DNA from: PALSA-911 sp963743035
GTDB taxonomy: Bacteria > Pseudomonadota > Alphaproteobacteria > Acetobacterales > Acetobacteraceae
Reading direction: 5' to 3'
DNA length: 64,000 bases
Assembly (NCBI GenBank): GCA_963743035.1
Contig: CAVUOB010000006.1
Coordinates: 124,001-188,000, forward strand
Numbering within the stretch: position 1 is the stretch's first letter; every line of letters begins with the position of its first letter. The notes below the pieces were generated by a model. That model did no database searches, was not told the DNA's origin, and worked only from the letters and a program-made list of their open reading frames with translations. Below, piece by piece: positions 29,036-38,145 of this stretch. A program made the position numbers and the translations under genes.

Positions 29036-30379
29036 ATGCCGCATGCCCCAGCTGCGACGGAACCGGGCGCGACGGAACCGGGCGCGCCGAACAGCGATGC
29101 GGTGTACCGCAAGATCGCGATCCGGCTGATGCCGTTCCTGCTGGCCTGCTACATCATCAACTACCTGGACCGCGTCAGCATCGGCTACGCCAAGCTGCAA
29201 TTCGTGCCGGAGCTGCATCTGAACGAGGCGGTGTTCGGCATGATCACCTCCACCTTCTTCATCGGCTACATCCTGTTCGAGGTGCCGAGCAACCTGTATC
29301 TGCTGCGCATCGGCGCGCCGAAGACGCTGATGCGGATCATGACGCTGTGGGGCCTGGTGGTCGTGTCGATGGCCTGGGCGCAGAACGAATACTGGTTCTA
29401 TGTGCAGCGCTTCCTGCTCGGCGCGTTCGAGGCGGGGTTCTTTCCCGGCGTGCTGCTGTATCTCAGCTTCTGGTTTCCCAATCACCAGCGCGGCCGCGCC
29501 ACCAGCCTGTTCCTGGTCGGCATTCCGCTGTCGGGCGTGCTCGGGGGTGCGATCTCCGGCGGGGTGATGGAGGGGATGGACGGTCTGCTCGGCATTCGCG
29601 GCTGGCGCTGGCTGTTCCTGGTGGACGGCATTCCCGCGGTGCTGCTGGGCCTGGCCGCCTGGTTCGTGCTGACCGACCGGCCGGAGAATGCCAGCTTCCT
29701 GACGCCGGCCGAGAAGCAACTGGTGGTGGACGACATGGCGGCCGACCGGCGCGCGCATCCGCATGCGCCGGCCGGCAGCATCCTGGAAGTGCTGCGCAGT
29801 TCGAAGGTGTGGCTGATGGTGCTGGTGTATTTCACCATGGCGTTCCTGAACACCAACCAGATCTGGTTCCCGACGCTGCTGCGCAAATCCGGCGCGGGAT
29901 CCGTGACCGAGGCGGCGTGGATCCTGGCCGGGGTGTGGGTGATCGTGGCCGGGTTCGTGCTGCTGGTCAGCCGCAATTCGGACCGGATGCTGGAACGCAA
30001 ATGGCACCTGATGCTCACCGGCCTGTTGGCGGGTGTGGCCTATCTGGCGTTGCCGCTGGTGGCGGGGAATTTGTGGGCGACGGCGTTCCTGGTCATGCTC
30101 AGCGCCGGCGGCGGCTACGCCGTGTTCACGGTGTTCTGGACCGTTCCGCCGCTCTGGCTGGAAGGAACCGGGGCGGCGATGGGCATCGCCATGATCAGCG
30201 CGCTCGGCCAGTTCGGCGGCCTGTCGGGGCCCGCGGTGGTGGGCTGGGTGTTCCAGGAAACCGGCAGCCTTTACATCGGCCTGGCGATCGCCGCGTTGCT
30301 GCTGCTGGTCGGGACCGCCATCGCAGTGTTCGCCATTCCGCATGCCCGGCTGATGCGCCGGGTGGAGGCCGCCGCGTGA
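29036..30379 (+). CDS. MFS transporter, anion:cation symporter (ACS) family
   Basis: A 447-residue major facilitator with 12 helices. YIINYLDRVSIGYAKLQFV in helix 1 and RFLLGAFEAGFFPGVLLYLSFW in helix 4 are signatures of the ACS group, which imports organic anions such as phthalate, tartrate, galactonate or allantoate with protons. GGGAGGAACAG precedes the ATG at 29036. It follows the ABC operon by 73 bases and is convergent with the amidohydrolase gene; carrier and hydrolase may act on related compounds. Substrate not determined. Confidence 0.87.
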   Translation: MPHAPAATEPGATEPGAPNSDAVYRKIAIRLMPFLLACYIINYLDRVSIGYAKLQFVPELHLNEAVFGMITSTFFIGYILFEVPSNLYLLRIGAPKTLMRIMTLWGLVVVSMAWAQNEYWFYVQRFLLGAFEAGFFPGVLLYLSFWFPNHQRGRATSLFLVGIPLSGVLGGAISGGVMEGMDGLLGIRGWRWLFLVDGIPAVLLGLAAWFVLTDRPENASFLTPAEKQLVVDDMAADRRAHPHAPAGSILEVLRSSKVWLMVLVYFTMAFLNTNQIWFPTLLRKSGAGSVTEAAWILAGVWVIVAGFVLLVSRNSDRMLERKWHLMLTGLLAGVAYLALPLVAGNLWATAFLVMLSAGGGYAVFTVFWTVPPLWLEGTGAAMGIAMISALGQFGGLSGPAVVGWVFQETGSLYIGLAIAALLLLVGTAIAVFAIPHARLMRRVEAAA

Positions 30380-30398
30380 GCGGCGGCCTCGCGCAGGA

Positions 30399-31442
30399 TC
30401 ACAGCTCCAGGCGGTAGAAGCGCGCGGCGGTGCGGCTGAACAGGTCGGATTTTTCGTCGGCGCTGGCGCCTTTCGCCAGGATCTTGCAGGCGTTCCAATA
30501 CGCGGCGTAGCTGTAGCTGCCCTTGTCCACGGGGAAGTTGCTTTCGAACATGCAGCGCGACGCGCCGAAGGCCTCGATGCAGGTTTCGATATAGGGGCGC
30601 CAGGCATCGGCCAGGGTCTGCGCGGTCGGCGGGTCGGATTTTTCGTGGAAATCGTAGCCGTTGATGCGCATTCCCAGCCCGCCCAGCTTCACATGCGCGT
30701 TCGGGCATTCCGCCAGCTTGCGGATCGATGCCGCCCAGACCGGGAAGACCGCGTCGCGCTTGCCGGCATAGGCGCCGATGGCCAGCGGGCCGCCGACATG
30801 GTCGAGCACGATCTGCGTGTCCGGGAAGGCGCGGGCGAGGGAGGTGAGTTCGTCGATCTGCGTGTGGTACAGCCAGGCGTCGAAGGACAGCCCCATCGGC
30901 GCCAGGCGGGAAAAACCGTCGCGGAAATCGGCATGGCCGAGCATGCCCTGCGGCGGCGCGTAGCCGGGATTGCCGACACTGGGGTCGGCGTCCCAGGCGC
31001 TGATATGGCGGATGCCGCGGAACCGGCCGCCGCCGGCGCGGATATGCGCTTCCAGCACCGGCTGCACGCCGGCGCCGAGGCGGAAATCGGTGTTCCCGAC
31101 GATGCCGGCGCAGATCTTCGAGTTTCCATAGCCGCCGGAGGCGACCATCGCCGCGACGCCGTTGACGAATTCCGTCTCGCCGACCGGCTTCAGCGCTTCC
31201 GGGCCGTCCGCGCGATGCATGGCGCGGCATTGCACGAATACGGTGCCGACGATGTTGTGCCCGGCATTGGTGTCGGCCAGCAGGTCGTCCAGCAGATAGC
31301 GCCAGCCCGGCCGGTCCCACAGATGGTGATGCGGATCGACGATGGGCAGATCCGGCTCAAGGATCGGTTCCTTCACCCGGTCGAGCCAGTCCTGCCGGAC
31401 AGCGAGGTAGGGGGAATGCGCGGGCGCGGTTGTGCCGCTCAT
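30399..31442 (-). CDS. amidohydrolase-family TIM-barrel hydrolase (amidohydrolase 2 type)
   Basis: A 347-residue member of the amidohydrolase-2 group, which includes lactonases (2-pyrone-4,6-dicarboxylate lactonase, fucono-lactonase) and decarboxylases. The metal-binding motif DPHHHLWD is at 36-43. LDHVGGP and the late FESNFPVDKGS segment with its metal-ligand Asp position are typical. It lies convergent to the ACS-type carrier. I favour a lactonase or amidohydrolase for sugar-acid or aromatic breakdown, but the sequence does not fix the substrate. Confidence 0.83.
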   Translation of the reverse strand: MSGTTAPAHSPYLAVRQDWLDRVKEPILEPDLPIVDPHHHLWDRPGWRYLLDDLLADTNAGHNIVGTVFVQCRAMHRADGPEALKPVGETEFVNGVAAMVASGGYGNSKICAGIVGNTDFRLGAGVQPVLEAHIRAGGGRFRGIRHISAWDADPSVGNPGYAPPQGMLGHADFRDGFSRLAPMGLSFDAWLYHTQIDELTSLARAFPDTQIVLDHVGGPLAIGAYAGKRDAVFPVWAASIRKLAECPNAHVKLGGLGMRINGYDFHEKSDPPTAQTLADAWRPYIETCIEAFGASRCMFESNFPVDKGSYSYAAYWNACKILAKGASADEKSDLFSRTAARFYRLEL

Positions 31443-31728
31443 GGTGTGTTTCCTTCCGTGGTATTTGGGGATGGTAGACCGGGTTGCCGCCGGGCCGAAG
31501 CCCCCCTGGCCGATTTGCTCGGCGCTGTGGCAGCGACCACTGGGCTTGCCATGCGGTCGGCGTAAAATGTCATTTTAGGGAGTTTTGACGCTGATAAGTA
31601 AAGAGGATCAACGCAGAAAACGCAAAGTAGCTCGCATCTTTGGTGGATACTGGGCGAATACTTCTTCGCTTTGAGGCAAAGGCATGGCCTTTATGGTTCG
31701 AGTGGAAATTTATTGTGCCTGGTGGCAG

Positions 31729-32670
31729 TCAGATGACATTGGATTTACCGGTAATCTTGGCATAGAAGGCGGCGACCTCGGCCGGGTCCGGCCTGGCCGT
31801 GCCGTAATGGGCGACGGCGGAGGCGCCGGTGGCGACGCCGAGGGCCAGCGCGTCTTCCGGCGTCATGCCGCGCGCCAGGCCCAGCGTCATGCCGGCAACG
31901 AAGCTGTCGCCGGCGCCGACGGCGCTGCGGACTTCCACCGGCGGGGAGGCGAGGCGCTTCGTGCCGGACGCGGTCGCCAGCAGGGCGCCTTCGGCGCCGA
32001 GCGAGACGACCAGCATCGTCGTCGCGCCGGAGCGGACCAGTTCCAGCGCCGCCGCGTCCTGGTCGCGCGCATCGGGCAGCTTGCGGCCCAGCAGGGTTTC
32101 GAACTCGCCGAGGCTGGGCTTGATCAGCGTCAGCCCCTGTCCGAGCGCCGCCCGGAGCGGGGTGCCGGAGGTGTCGAGCACGAAATTGCGGCCGTCGTCG
32201 GCGGTGCGGCGGGCGAGGCGGGCGTAGAAATCCTCCGGCACGCCGCGCGGCAGGCTGCCGCTGGCGACCACCCAGTTGGCCCGTGCCGCCTCGACCGCCT
32301 TCAGCGCCGATTGCCATTCGTCGCGGGTGATCTCGGGTCCTTCGGCAACGAAACGATATTCCGAGTTGTCGGAGCGGTCATGCACGGTGACGCAGAGCCG
32401 CGAGCGGCCGCCGATCGGGATGTTGCGCGCGGGAACGCCGGCTTCCGCCAGCAGATCCTGCAGGAAATACCCGGTGACGCCGCCGGCGAGCAGGATGGCC
32501 GTCACGTCGCCGCCGAAACTCTGGATCACGCGTGCCACATTCAGCCCGCCGCCGCCGGGATCGTAACGTTCGTTGGTGGTGCGGATCTTGTGGGTGGTGT
32601 GGACCGAGGGGGCTTCCCAGGCCAGGTCGACGGCCGGGTTGAGGGTGAGGGTAACGATCCGCTGGCTCAT
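31729..32670 (-). CDS. pfkB: PfkB-family sugar kinase, 6-phosphofructokinase II / 1-phosphofructokinase type
   Basis: A 313-residue ribokinase-fold kinase. LTLNPAVDL at 8-16, PGGGGLNVARVI at 38-49, KPSLGE and the catalytic GAGDSFVAG (Asp255) are the marks of the phosphofructokinase branch, closest in pattern to E. coli PfkB. It would phosphorylate fructose 6-phosphate, tagatose 6-phosphate or fructose 1-phosphate. Its ATG overlaps the stop of the HpaB-like gene by 4 bases (ATGA), so it is translationally coupled to a flavin monooxygenase gene, an odd partner for a glycolytic kinase. No other sugar gene lies near. Confidence 0.83.
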   Translation of the reverse strand: MSQRIVTLTLNPAVDLAWEAPSVHTTHKIRTTNERYDPGGGGLNVARVIQSFGGDVTAILLAGGVTGYFLQDLLAEAGVPARNIPIGGRSRLCVTVHDRSDNSEYRFVAEGPEITRDEWQSALKAVEAARANWVVASGSLPRGVPEDFYARLARRTADDGRNFVLDTSGTPLRAALGQGLTLIKPSLGEFETLLGRKLPDARDQDAAALELVRSGATTMLVVSLGAEGALLATASGTKRLASPPVEVRSAVGAGDSFVAGMTLGLARGMTPEDALALGVATGASAVAHYGTARPDPAEVAAFYAKITGKSNVI

Positions 32671-34245
32671 GCTTCCTCGTTAGGGTTCAGCCAGATATCG
32701 CCGGTCCAGCCGTCCTGATCGTAATCGGCCATGCACTGGTCGACCAGCCCCTGCATGGATGTCAGCCGCCCGGTTTTTTCCGCCTCGGTCAGCACCTGGG
32801 TGCGGATATCCTCCCAGCCGCCGGCATAGTTGCGTTCGTAGAGTTCATGCCGGCCGCCGAATTCGGTGCCCATGGCGTCCCAGAGCAGCTTCATCATCTT
32901 GATGCGCTCGACATAGCCGATGTCGTGCGAGCCGCGGACATATTGGCGCAGATAGGGCTCGATCGCCGGATTGGCGAAATCCTTCACCGAGGAGGGCAAA
33001 TAGATCAGCGCCGAGGTCACCGTGCGCTCGATGATGTCCTTGATGCGCGGGTAGCAATCGGGCGCGAACACGCGGTAGGCCAGCGCCGCCTGGCGTTCCG
33101 GCAGCACCGCGTCGCCCTTCCAGGGATCGGGGTTGTGCGCCATGGCGTTGGACAGCGACCAGAACAGATGGCGCCAGGCGATCACCTCGCCGAGCAGCGC
33201 CTTGACGCCGGCGGCCTCGTCCACGCCGGTGGCGTGCAGCGCCTTGGCCAGCAATCCGGAAATGAAATCTAGCTTCACCGCGAAGCGCGTGCAGCCCTGG
33301 AACAGGAAGCCGTTCAGGAAGCCCGATCCCGGGAAGAAGCTGAGGATGCGCGCGGGATCGCGGTAGATCAGCACGTCCTCCCAGGGGATGAACACGTTGT
33401 CCAGCACGAAGATCGCGTCGTTCTCGTCGAAGCGCGAGGACAGCGGATAGTCGAACGGCGAGCCGTGGTTTTTGCGCTGCCAGCTCGTAGCTGGTGCGGC
33501 AGAACAGTTTCAGGCCGGGCGCGTCGATCGGCACGATGAAGGTCAGCGACATGTCCAGGTCCTCGGTCGCGGTCTTCGAGGTCTGGCCCATGAAATTGTA
33601 ATGCGTCAGCGCCGCCGAGGTCGCCACCACCTTGGCGCCGGAGACGTAGATGCCGGCATCGGTTTCCTTCGTCACGTTGACGAAGACGTCCTTCACCTCC
33701 TCGGCCGGCTTGTGCCGGTCGATCGGCGGATTGACGATGGCGTGGTTCATGAACGGCATGGTTTCCTGCGCCAGCTTGTACCAGCGCAGCGCGTTCTGGG
33801 CGTACGGTCCGTACCATTCCGAATTGGCGCCGAGCGTGTTGGAGAACGCGGCCTTGTAGTCGGGCGTGCGGCCCATCCAGCCATAGGTCAGGCGCGACCA
33901 ATGGGCGATGGCGCCCTGCGCGCCGATCAGGTCTTCCCGCGAGCGGGGCACGCGGAAATATCTGTGCGTGTAGCCGCCCGAGCCGGTGTCGGTCGGGCAG
34001 GTCAGCACGTCCCGGTGCTTCGGGTCGTGCAGGCTGTCGTACAGCCGCGCGATGGAGCGTATGGAGTTGCGCAGGGCCGGATGTCTGGTGACGTCGGCGA
34101 TGCGTTCGCCGTTGATGTAGACCTCTCGCCCGTCGCGCAGGCTCTGCATGTATTCAGCGCCGGTATAGGGGCGTTTTGGATCGGCGATCGCGTCCTCGGG
34201 GCGCGATCGCGTGCCGCTTGGCCCTGGCCCGGACGTGTCAGCCAT
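32667..34245 (-). CDS. 4-hydroxyphenylacetate 3-hydroxylase (HpaB)-family flavin monooxygenase, frameshifted
   Basis: An FADH2-dependent hydroxylase with the acyl-CoA-dehydrogenase-like fold. Segments such as GRTPDYKAAF, NALRWYKLAQE, FVNVTKETDAGIYVSGAKVV, HGSPFDYPLSSRFDENDAI and VFIPWEDVLIYRD are characteristic. An extra base at about 33480 breaks the frame; correcting it gives 525 residues, the usual size. The ATG at 34245 overlaps the end of the LLM gene by 8 bases. The family hydroxylates phenols; a reductase (HpaC) is needed and none is adjacent, though the LLM protein also handles flavin. Phenol or halophenol use is possible but not shown. Confidence 0.83.
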
Positions 34246-35107
34246 TGGCGTGCGCCTCGATGACATGGCGCCATTGTGCCACATCCTCCGGCCCGCGCAC
34301 GACGTTCTTGAATTCCTTGGTGAACATCACTGGCACCAGCACCCGGTCGACGCCAGCGGCCGCCATGGCCGGCAGATCGTCCAGGTTTTCCGGCAGCGAG
34401 GTGGTGATCTCGATCGCCGCCGGGTCGCGCCCGTGCGCGAGCGCGGTGTCGCGCACCAGCTTCACCAGTTCCGCCGGCGCGCCGCGGGCCGGGAAGAAGC
34501 CGTCGCCGAGCCGTCCGGCCCGCCTGGCGGCGAAGGTGGAATGGCCGCCGATGACGATGGGCACCGAGCGGTTCACCGGCTTGGGCCGCATATAGGCGTC
34601 CTTGAAGCGGAAGAACTTGCCCTCGAAGCTCGGCCGGTCGGCGCTCCAGAGCTCGCGCATGACGCGGATGTATTCGTCGGTGCGCGCGCCGCGTTCCTCG
34701 AACGGGGAGCCGACCGCGTCGAACTCCTCCTTCAGCCAGCCGACGCCGACGCCGAGGATGACGCGGCCCGCCGACATGAAATCCAGCGTGGCGACCTGCT
34801 TGGCGGTGATCACCGGGTTGTGCTGCGGCAGGATGATGACGCCGGTGGCGAGTTTTATCCGTTTGGTGGCGGCGGCCACGTAGGCCATCCAGATCAGCGG
34901 GTCCGGCAGGTCGAAATCGCCGTCCCCGCCGGGCAGCTTGCCGGAGGGGGAGTAGGGATATTGCGACTGGTAGCCGTGCGGGATGACCGTGTGTTCCACC
35001 GTCCAGGCAGATTCGAAGCCGGCTGCCTCGGCCGCCTGCACCAGCTCGACGGCGCGGGCGGGGTCCACATAGCGGCCGGTGTTGCAGTAGCGCAGTCCGA
35101 ATTTCAT
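34238..35107 (-). CDS. LLM-class flavin oxidoreductase
   Basis: A 289-residue luciferase-like enzyme: MKFGLRYCNTGRYVDP, VEHTVIPHGYQSQYPYSP, ILGVGVGWLKEEFDAVG and PIVIGGHSTFAARR match the F420-type LLM pattern. The ATG at 35107 follows GGGGGAG. It heads an overlapping operon with the HpaB-like hydroxylase and the PfkB kinase, so it probably provides either an oxidation step or reduced flavin in the same route. Cofactor (FMN or F420) and substrate are unknown. Confidence 0.84.
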   Translation of the reverse strand: MKFGLRYCNTGRYVDPARAVELVQAAEAAGFESAWTVEHTVIPHGYQSQYPYSPSGKLPGGDGDFDLPDPLIWMAYVAAATKRIKLATGVIILPQHNPVITAKQVATLDFMSAGRVILGVGVGWLKEEFDAVGSPFEERGARTDEYIRVMRELWSADRPSFEGKFFRFKDAYMRPKPVNRSVPIVIGGHSTFAARRAGRLGDGFFPARGAPAELVKLVRDTALAHGRDPAAIEITTSLPENLDDLPAMAAAGVDRVLVPVMFTKEFKNVVRGPEDVAQWRHVIEAHANG

Positions 35108-35267
35108 GGCGTGCTCCCCCGAATTTCCAGTGTTTCCGCAAGGCTGCACGCTTCTGCGACGCCGGTCAAAGCACCCCGATTGCACGCCAAGCGGGGTCTG
35201 CTAGGGTTTGCCCGCCAGGCCGGTCCGACCGCGGACCAGCCAACAAAGGAAGCTGGAGGAGACCGTT

Positions 35268-35750
35268 TTGCCCAAGATCACATTCCCGGTCGAGGCGACG
35301 CATATCATGATGTTCGCGAATGCGTTGTTCGACGAGAACCCGGCCTATCGCGACGCCGAGAAGGCAAAGGCGACCGAGGCCGGCGGCATCATCGCGCCGC
35401 CCACGTTCCCGCAGGCCGTCGCGCAGTTCGACCCGGAGTACCATCTGCGTCCGAAGCCCGGCCAGCCCTGGTTTGGCTCCGCCAAGGGGCCATCCGGCGT
35501 GGAAGGCAAGCCGGCTTCGTCCGGCGGACTGCACGCCGAGCAGCATTTCGAATACCATCGCCATATCCGCCCCGGCGACGTGCTGACGGTGGAGACCAAG
35601 CCCGGCAAGAGCTGGGAGCGCGAGAGCAAGCGGGCCGGCAAGCTGTCCTTCCGCGAACGCATCACCGAATATCGCGACCAGAAGGGCGAGCTGGTCATCA
35701 CCGCGCGCGGCGTCAGCGTGACGACCGAGCGTCCGGTAGAGCAGGGCTGA
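35268..35750 (+). CDS. MaoC-like dehydratase, FAS1-type N-terminal hot-dog subunit
   Basis: A 160-residue hot-dog protein of the kind that pairs with a catalytic MaoC subunit to form an (R)-specific enoyl/hydroxyacyl-CoA hydratase. It starts with TTG at 35268 behind a strong GGAGGAGA; the protein then begins PKITFPVEATHIMMFANAL. GGLHAEQHFEYHRHIRPGD is typical of this non-catalytic partner. The next gene, 13 bases on, encodes the catalytic MaoC domain, so the two should form a heterodimer, as in mycobacterial HadAB-type enzymes. Confidence 0.82.
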   Translation: MPKITFPVEATHIMMFANALFDENPAYRDAEKAKATEAGGIIAPPTFPQAVAQFDPEYHLRPKPGQPWFGSAKGPSGVEGKPASSGGLHAEQHFEYHRHIRPGDVLTVETKPGKSWERESKRAGKLSFRERITEYRDQKGELVITARGVSVTTERPVEQG

Positions 35751-35763
35751 GGGGAGAACGCAG

Positions 35764-36183
35764 ATGACACTCAAGGCAAGCAAGCTGAAGGTCGGCGACA
35801 AGCACTCCGAGCGGGTCGCCACCAACCTGTCGCGCACCCAGATCGTGCAGTACGCCGGCGCGTCGGGCGACTACAACCCGCTGCACAGCGACGAGGTCTA
35901 CACCACCAAGGTGGCCGGATATCCCAGCGTGTTCGCGCACGGGATGCTGACCATGGGCCTGACCGGCAAGATGCTGACCAATTATGTCGGCGACGGCGCG
36001 CTGACCAAGTTCGGCGTGCGCTTCACCAACCAGGTGTGGCCGGGCGACACGCTGGACGCGACGGCGACGGTGGACGCCATCCGCGAGGAAGGCGGCGTGA
36101 AGCTGGTGGATCTGACGCTGTCGACGGTGAACCAGGACGGCAAGGAAGTGATGACCGGGACCGCGACGGCGCGGGTGGAATAG
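35764..36183 (+). CDS. MaoC-family dehydratase, catalytic subunit
   Basis: A 139-residue hot-dog enzyme carrying the hydratase-2 motif GDYNPLHSDEVY, with catalytic Asp36 and His41, followed by GYPSVFAHGMLTMGL. It would hydrate or dehydrate enoyl/3-hydroxyacyl-CoA together with the preceding subunit. GGGGAG lies before the ATG. A rho-independent terminator at 36207 ends the operon. The enoyl-CoA hydratase gene on the other strand suggests a shared role in fatty or aromatic acyl-CoA breakdown. Confidence 0.85.
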   Translation: MTLKASKLKVGDKHSERVATNLSRTQIVQYAGASGDYNPLHSDEVYTTKVAGYPSVFAHGMLTMGLTGKMLTNYVGDGALTKFGVRFTNQVWPGDTLDATATVDAIREEGGVKLVDLTLSTVNQDGKEVMTGTATARVE

Positions 36184-36206
36184 CCAGGCCATAGGCCGGA
36201 CGGGAA

Positions 36207-36228
36207 GGGGGGCAGGTGCCCCCCTTTT
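36207..36228 (+). terminator. rho-independent terminator between convergent genes
   Basis: Stem GGGGGGCA (36207-36214) pairs with TGCCCCCC (36217-36224); AA/TT extends it and TTTT follows at 36225-36228. It lies 24 bases after the MaoC stop. On the minus strand an A-rich/T-poor flank makes it less ideal, but it may serve the enoyl-CoA hydratase gene too. Confidence 0.8.
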
Positions 36229-36231
36229 CTG

Positions 36232-37014
36232 TTAGTGCCCCTTGAAGACAGGCCGCCGCTTTTCCAGGAACGCCGTCCGCGCTTCCCGGTGATCCTCGGT
36301 CTGTGCCGTGCGCGCCTGGTGCACCGCCTCCATTTCCAGCACCGCGGCCAGCGGCTCGGTTTCCGCCGCGTGCAGGTTGCGCTTCATGTAGCCATAGGCC
36401 ACCAGCGGCCCGTCCGCGAGGCGGCGGGCCATGGCGGTGGTCTCCGCCAGCAGCGCGCTGTCGTCCACCACGCGGTTCACTAGGCCGATCCGCTCGGCTT
36501 CCGCCGCGTCGAAATTGTCGCCCAGCAGATACAGCTCCCGCGCCTTGGCGGTGCCGACCAGTTGCGTCAGCAACCACGACCCGCCGAAATCGCCGGAATA
36601 GCCGATCTTGCCGAACGCCACGCCGAACTTTGCCGAGCGCGCGGCGATGCGCAGGTCGCAGGACATCGCCAGGCCGAGCCCGGCGCCGAAGGCCGGGCCG
36701 TTCAGCATGCCGATGATCACCTTCGGGCAGCTGCGCATCATCTGCGGGATCAGATGCATCTTGCGCAGGCTCTCCACCCGATGCTCGAACGGCATCTGGT
36801 TGCGTTGTCCCATGGTCTTGATGTCACCGCCGGCGCAGAACGCGCGGCCCGCGCCGGTCAGGACGATGGCGCCGACCGAGGAATCGGTGGCCAGGCGGGA
36901 AAACGCCTCCCGCAGCAGGCCCAGCAGGTCCTGCGACAGCGCGTTCAGGCTGTCCGGGCGGTTCAAGGTCAGCGTGGCGATCCCGTCCTGGATCGTCTCG
37001 GTCACGTCGGGCAT
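36232..37014 (-). CDS. enoyl-CoA hydratase/isomerase (crotonase) family protein
   Basis: A 260-residue crotonase-fold protein. LTLNRPDSLNALS, the oxyanion-hole segments FCAGGDIKTMG and NGPAFGAGLGLAMSCDLRIA, and FGVAFGKIGYSGDFGGSWLL are present. Where classic hydratases carry Glu, this one has Gly-Asp in the second active-site loop, as in PaaG/PaaB-like members, so it may be an isomerase or act on a ring compound rather than a standard beta-oxidation hydratase. It is convergent with the MaoC pair. Confidence 0.85.
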   Translation of the reverse strand: MPDVTETIQDGIATLTLNRPDSLNALSQDLLGLLREAFSRLATDSSVGAIVLTGAGRAFCAGGDIKTMGQRNQMPFEHRVESLRKMHLIPQMMRSCPKVIIGMLNGPAFGAGLGLAMSCDLRIAARSAKFGVAFGKIGYSGDFGGSWLLTQLVGTAKARELYLLGDNFDAAEAERIGLVNRVVDDSALLAETTAMARRLADGPLVAYGYMKRNLHAAETEPLAAVLEMEAVHQARTAQTEDHREARTAFLEKRRPVFKGH

Positions 37015-37100
37015 TCAGGTCTCCTCCTTACTTTGGCCGGCGACGCTAACATGAACCCCGAAGCTGGACGACAGCCCCGCCGGGAACCATCATCGCGCGC

Positions 37101-37919
37101 ATGAGAGCCCCCGCCCGCCGTCCGAATCTGCGGCGCATCCGCGCCGAGCTGGATGCCGCCACCATTCCCACCTGGGACAATGCGCTGCTGCAGGGCAGGC
37201 TCGGGGACATCGTCTTCGCCGGCGCCCCCGCCAGCCTGCCGGCGGGAAAGCGCGTCTATGCGGTGGGCGATGTGCATGGCCAGCTCGACAGGCTGCGCGC
37301 GATGCATGCGGCCATCGCGGCCGATCTCGCGCGCCGGCCGGTGGCGGCGCCGCTGCTGCTGCATCTCGGCGATTACCTCGACTGGGGGCCGGACAGCGCC
37401 GGCGTGCTGGCGCTGCTGGCGGGCGGGGCGCCGATCGCGGGGATGGAAGTGGTCAACCTGGCCGGGGACCATGAGCAGATGCTGCTGGACGCCGTCGACG
37501 GCGATGGCGCGGCGGCGACGGACTGGCTGCATTCCGGCGGCGGCGCGTCCCTGGCGAGCTGGGGCATCGCGCCCGATACCCCGCGCGCGGAGTGGGGGGC
37601 GCGCCTGCCGGAGGCGCATCTGGCCTTCCTGCGTGGCCTGGCGCATCGCCATCGCGCCGGCGGCTATTTGTTCGTCCATGCCGGCGTGCGCCCCGGCGTG
37701 AAGCTTGCCGATCAGGCCCGGATGGATCTGCACCATATCCGCGAGCCCTTCCTGTCCACCGACCGGCCGCTCGGCCTGGTCGTGGTGCACGGCCATACCG
37801 TGGCGGCGACGCCGGTCGTGCGTGCCAACCGCGTCGGCGTGGATACCGGCGCGGGCCTCGGCGGCAAGCTGTCCTGCGCGGTGCTGGAAGCGGACCGTAT
37901 CGGTTTCATATCCATCTAA
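37101..37919 (+). CDS. metallophosphoesterase, PPP-type serine/threonine phosphatase fold
   Basis: A 272-residue calcineurin-like phosphoesterase. The first motif GDVHG is at 56-60 and the second reads GDYLDWG at 90-96. In the third the usual GNHE becomes GDHE at 122-125, and the DRG of motif two becomes DWG. Later metal-ligand positions are present in FVHAGVRPG and VVHGHT. Relatives act on phosphoproteins, Ap4A or cyclic nucleotides. Loss of the Asn that binds metal and phosphate may lower or change activity. Single gene, divergent from the enoyl-CoA hydratase. Confidence 0.82.
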   Translation: MRAPARRPNLRRIRAELDAATIPTWDNALLQGRLGDIVFAGAPASLPAGKRVYAVGDVHGQLDRLRAMHAAIAADLARRPVAAPLLLHLGDYLDWGPDSAGVLALLAGGAPIAGMEVVNLAGDHEQMLLDAVDGDGAAATDWLHSGGGASLASWGIAPDTPRAEWGARLPEAHLAFLRGLAHRHRAGGYLFVHAGVRPGVKLADQARMDLHHIREPFLSTDRPLGLVVVHGHTVAATPVVRANRVGVDTGAGLGGKLSCAVLEADRIGFISI

Positions 37920-38145
37920 TCTTTCGTTACATTGGTGCAGGCGGACCCGCCAACCGGCGTGCGCGCGCCAAATCGTGACAGCAGCCGCCGGCCAAAAGGA
38001 CTACACTACGAGGCACGCACTGGAAGCGTAAGCAGCGGCCGGAAGGGAAATATCGGCCTGTCCTGTGGCGCAGATCACATTCTTGCCAAAACGCAATGTG
38101 CTACAGGCGAAATCCCACGTTCATGGATCGAAGGGGGATCGCAAA

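Noticed and set aside
31443..31728. A small gene in the more A/T-rich gap between the amidohydrolase and PfkB genes
   Set aside because: No frame of useful length with a ribosome site; the segment is just under 300 bases and may hold the amidohydrolase promoter.
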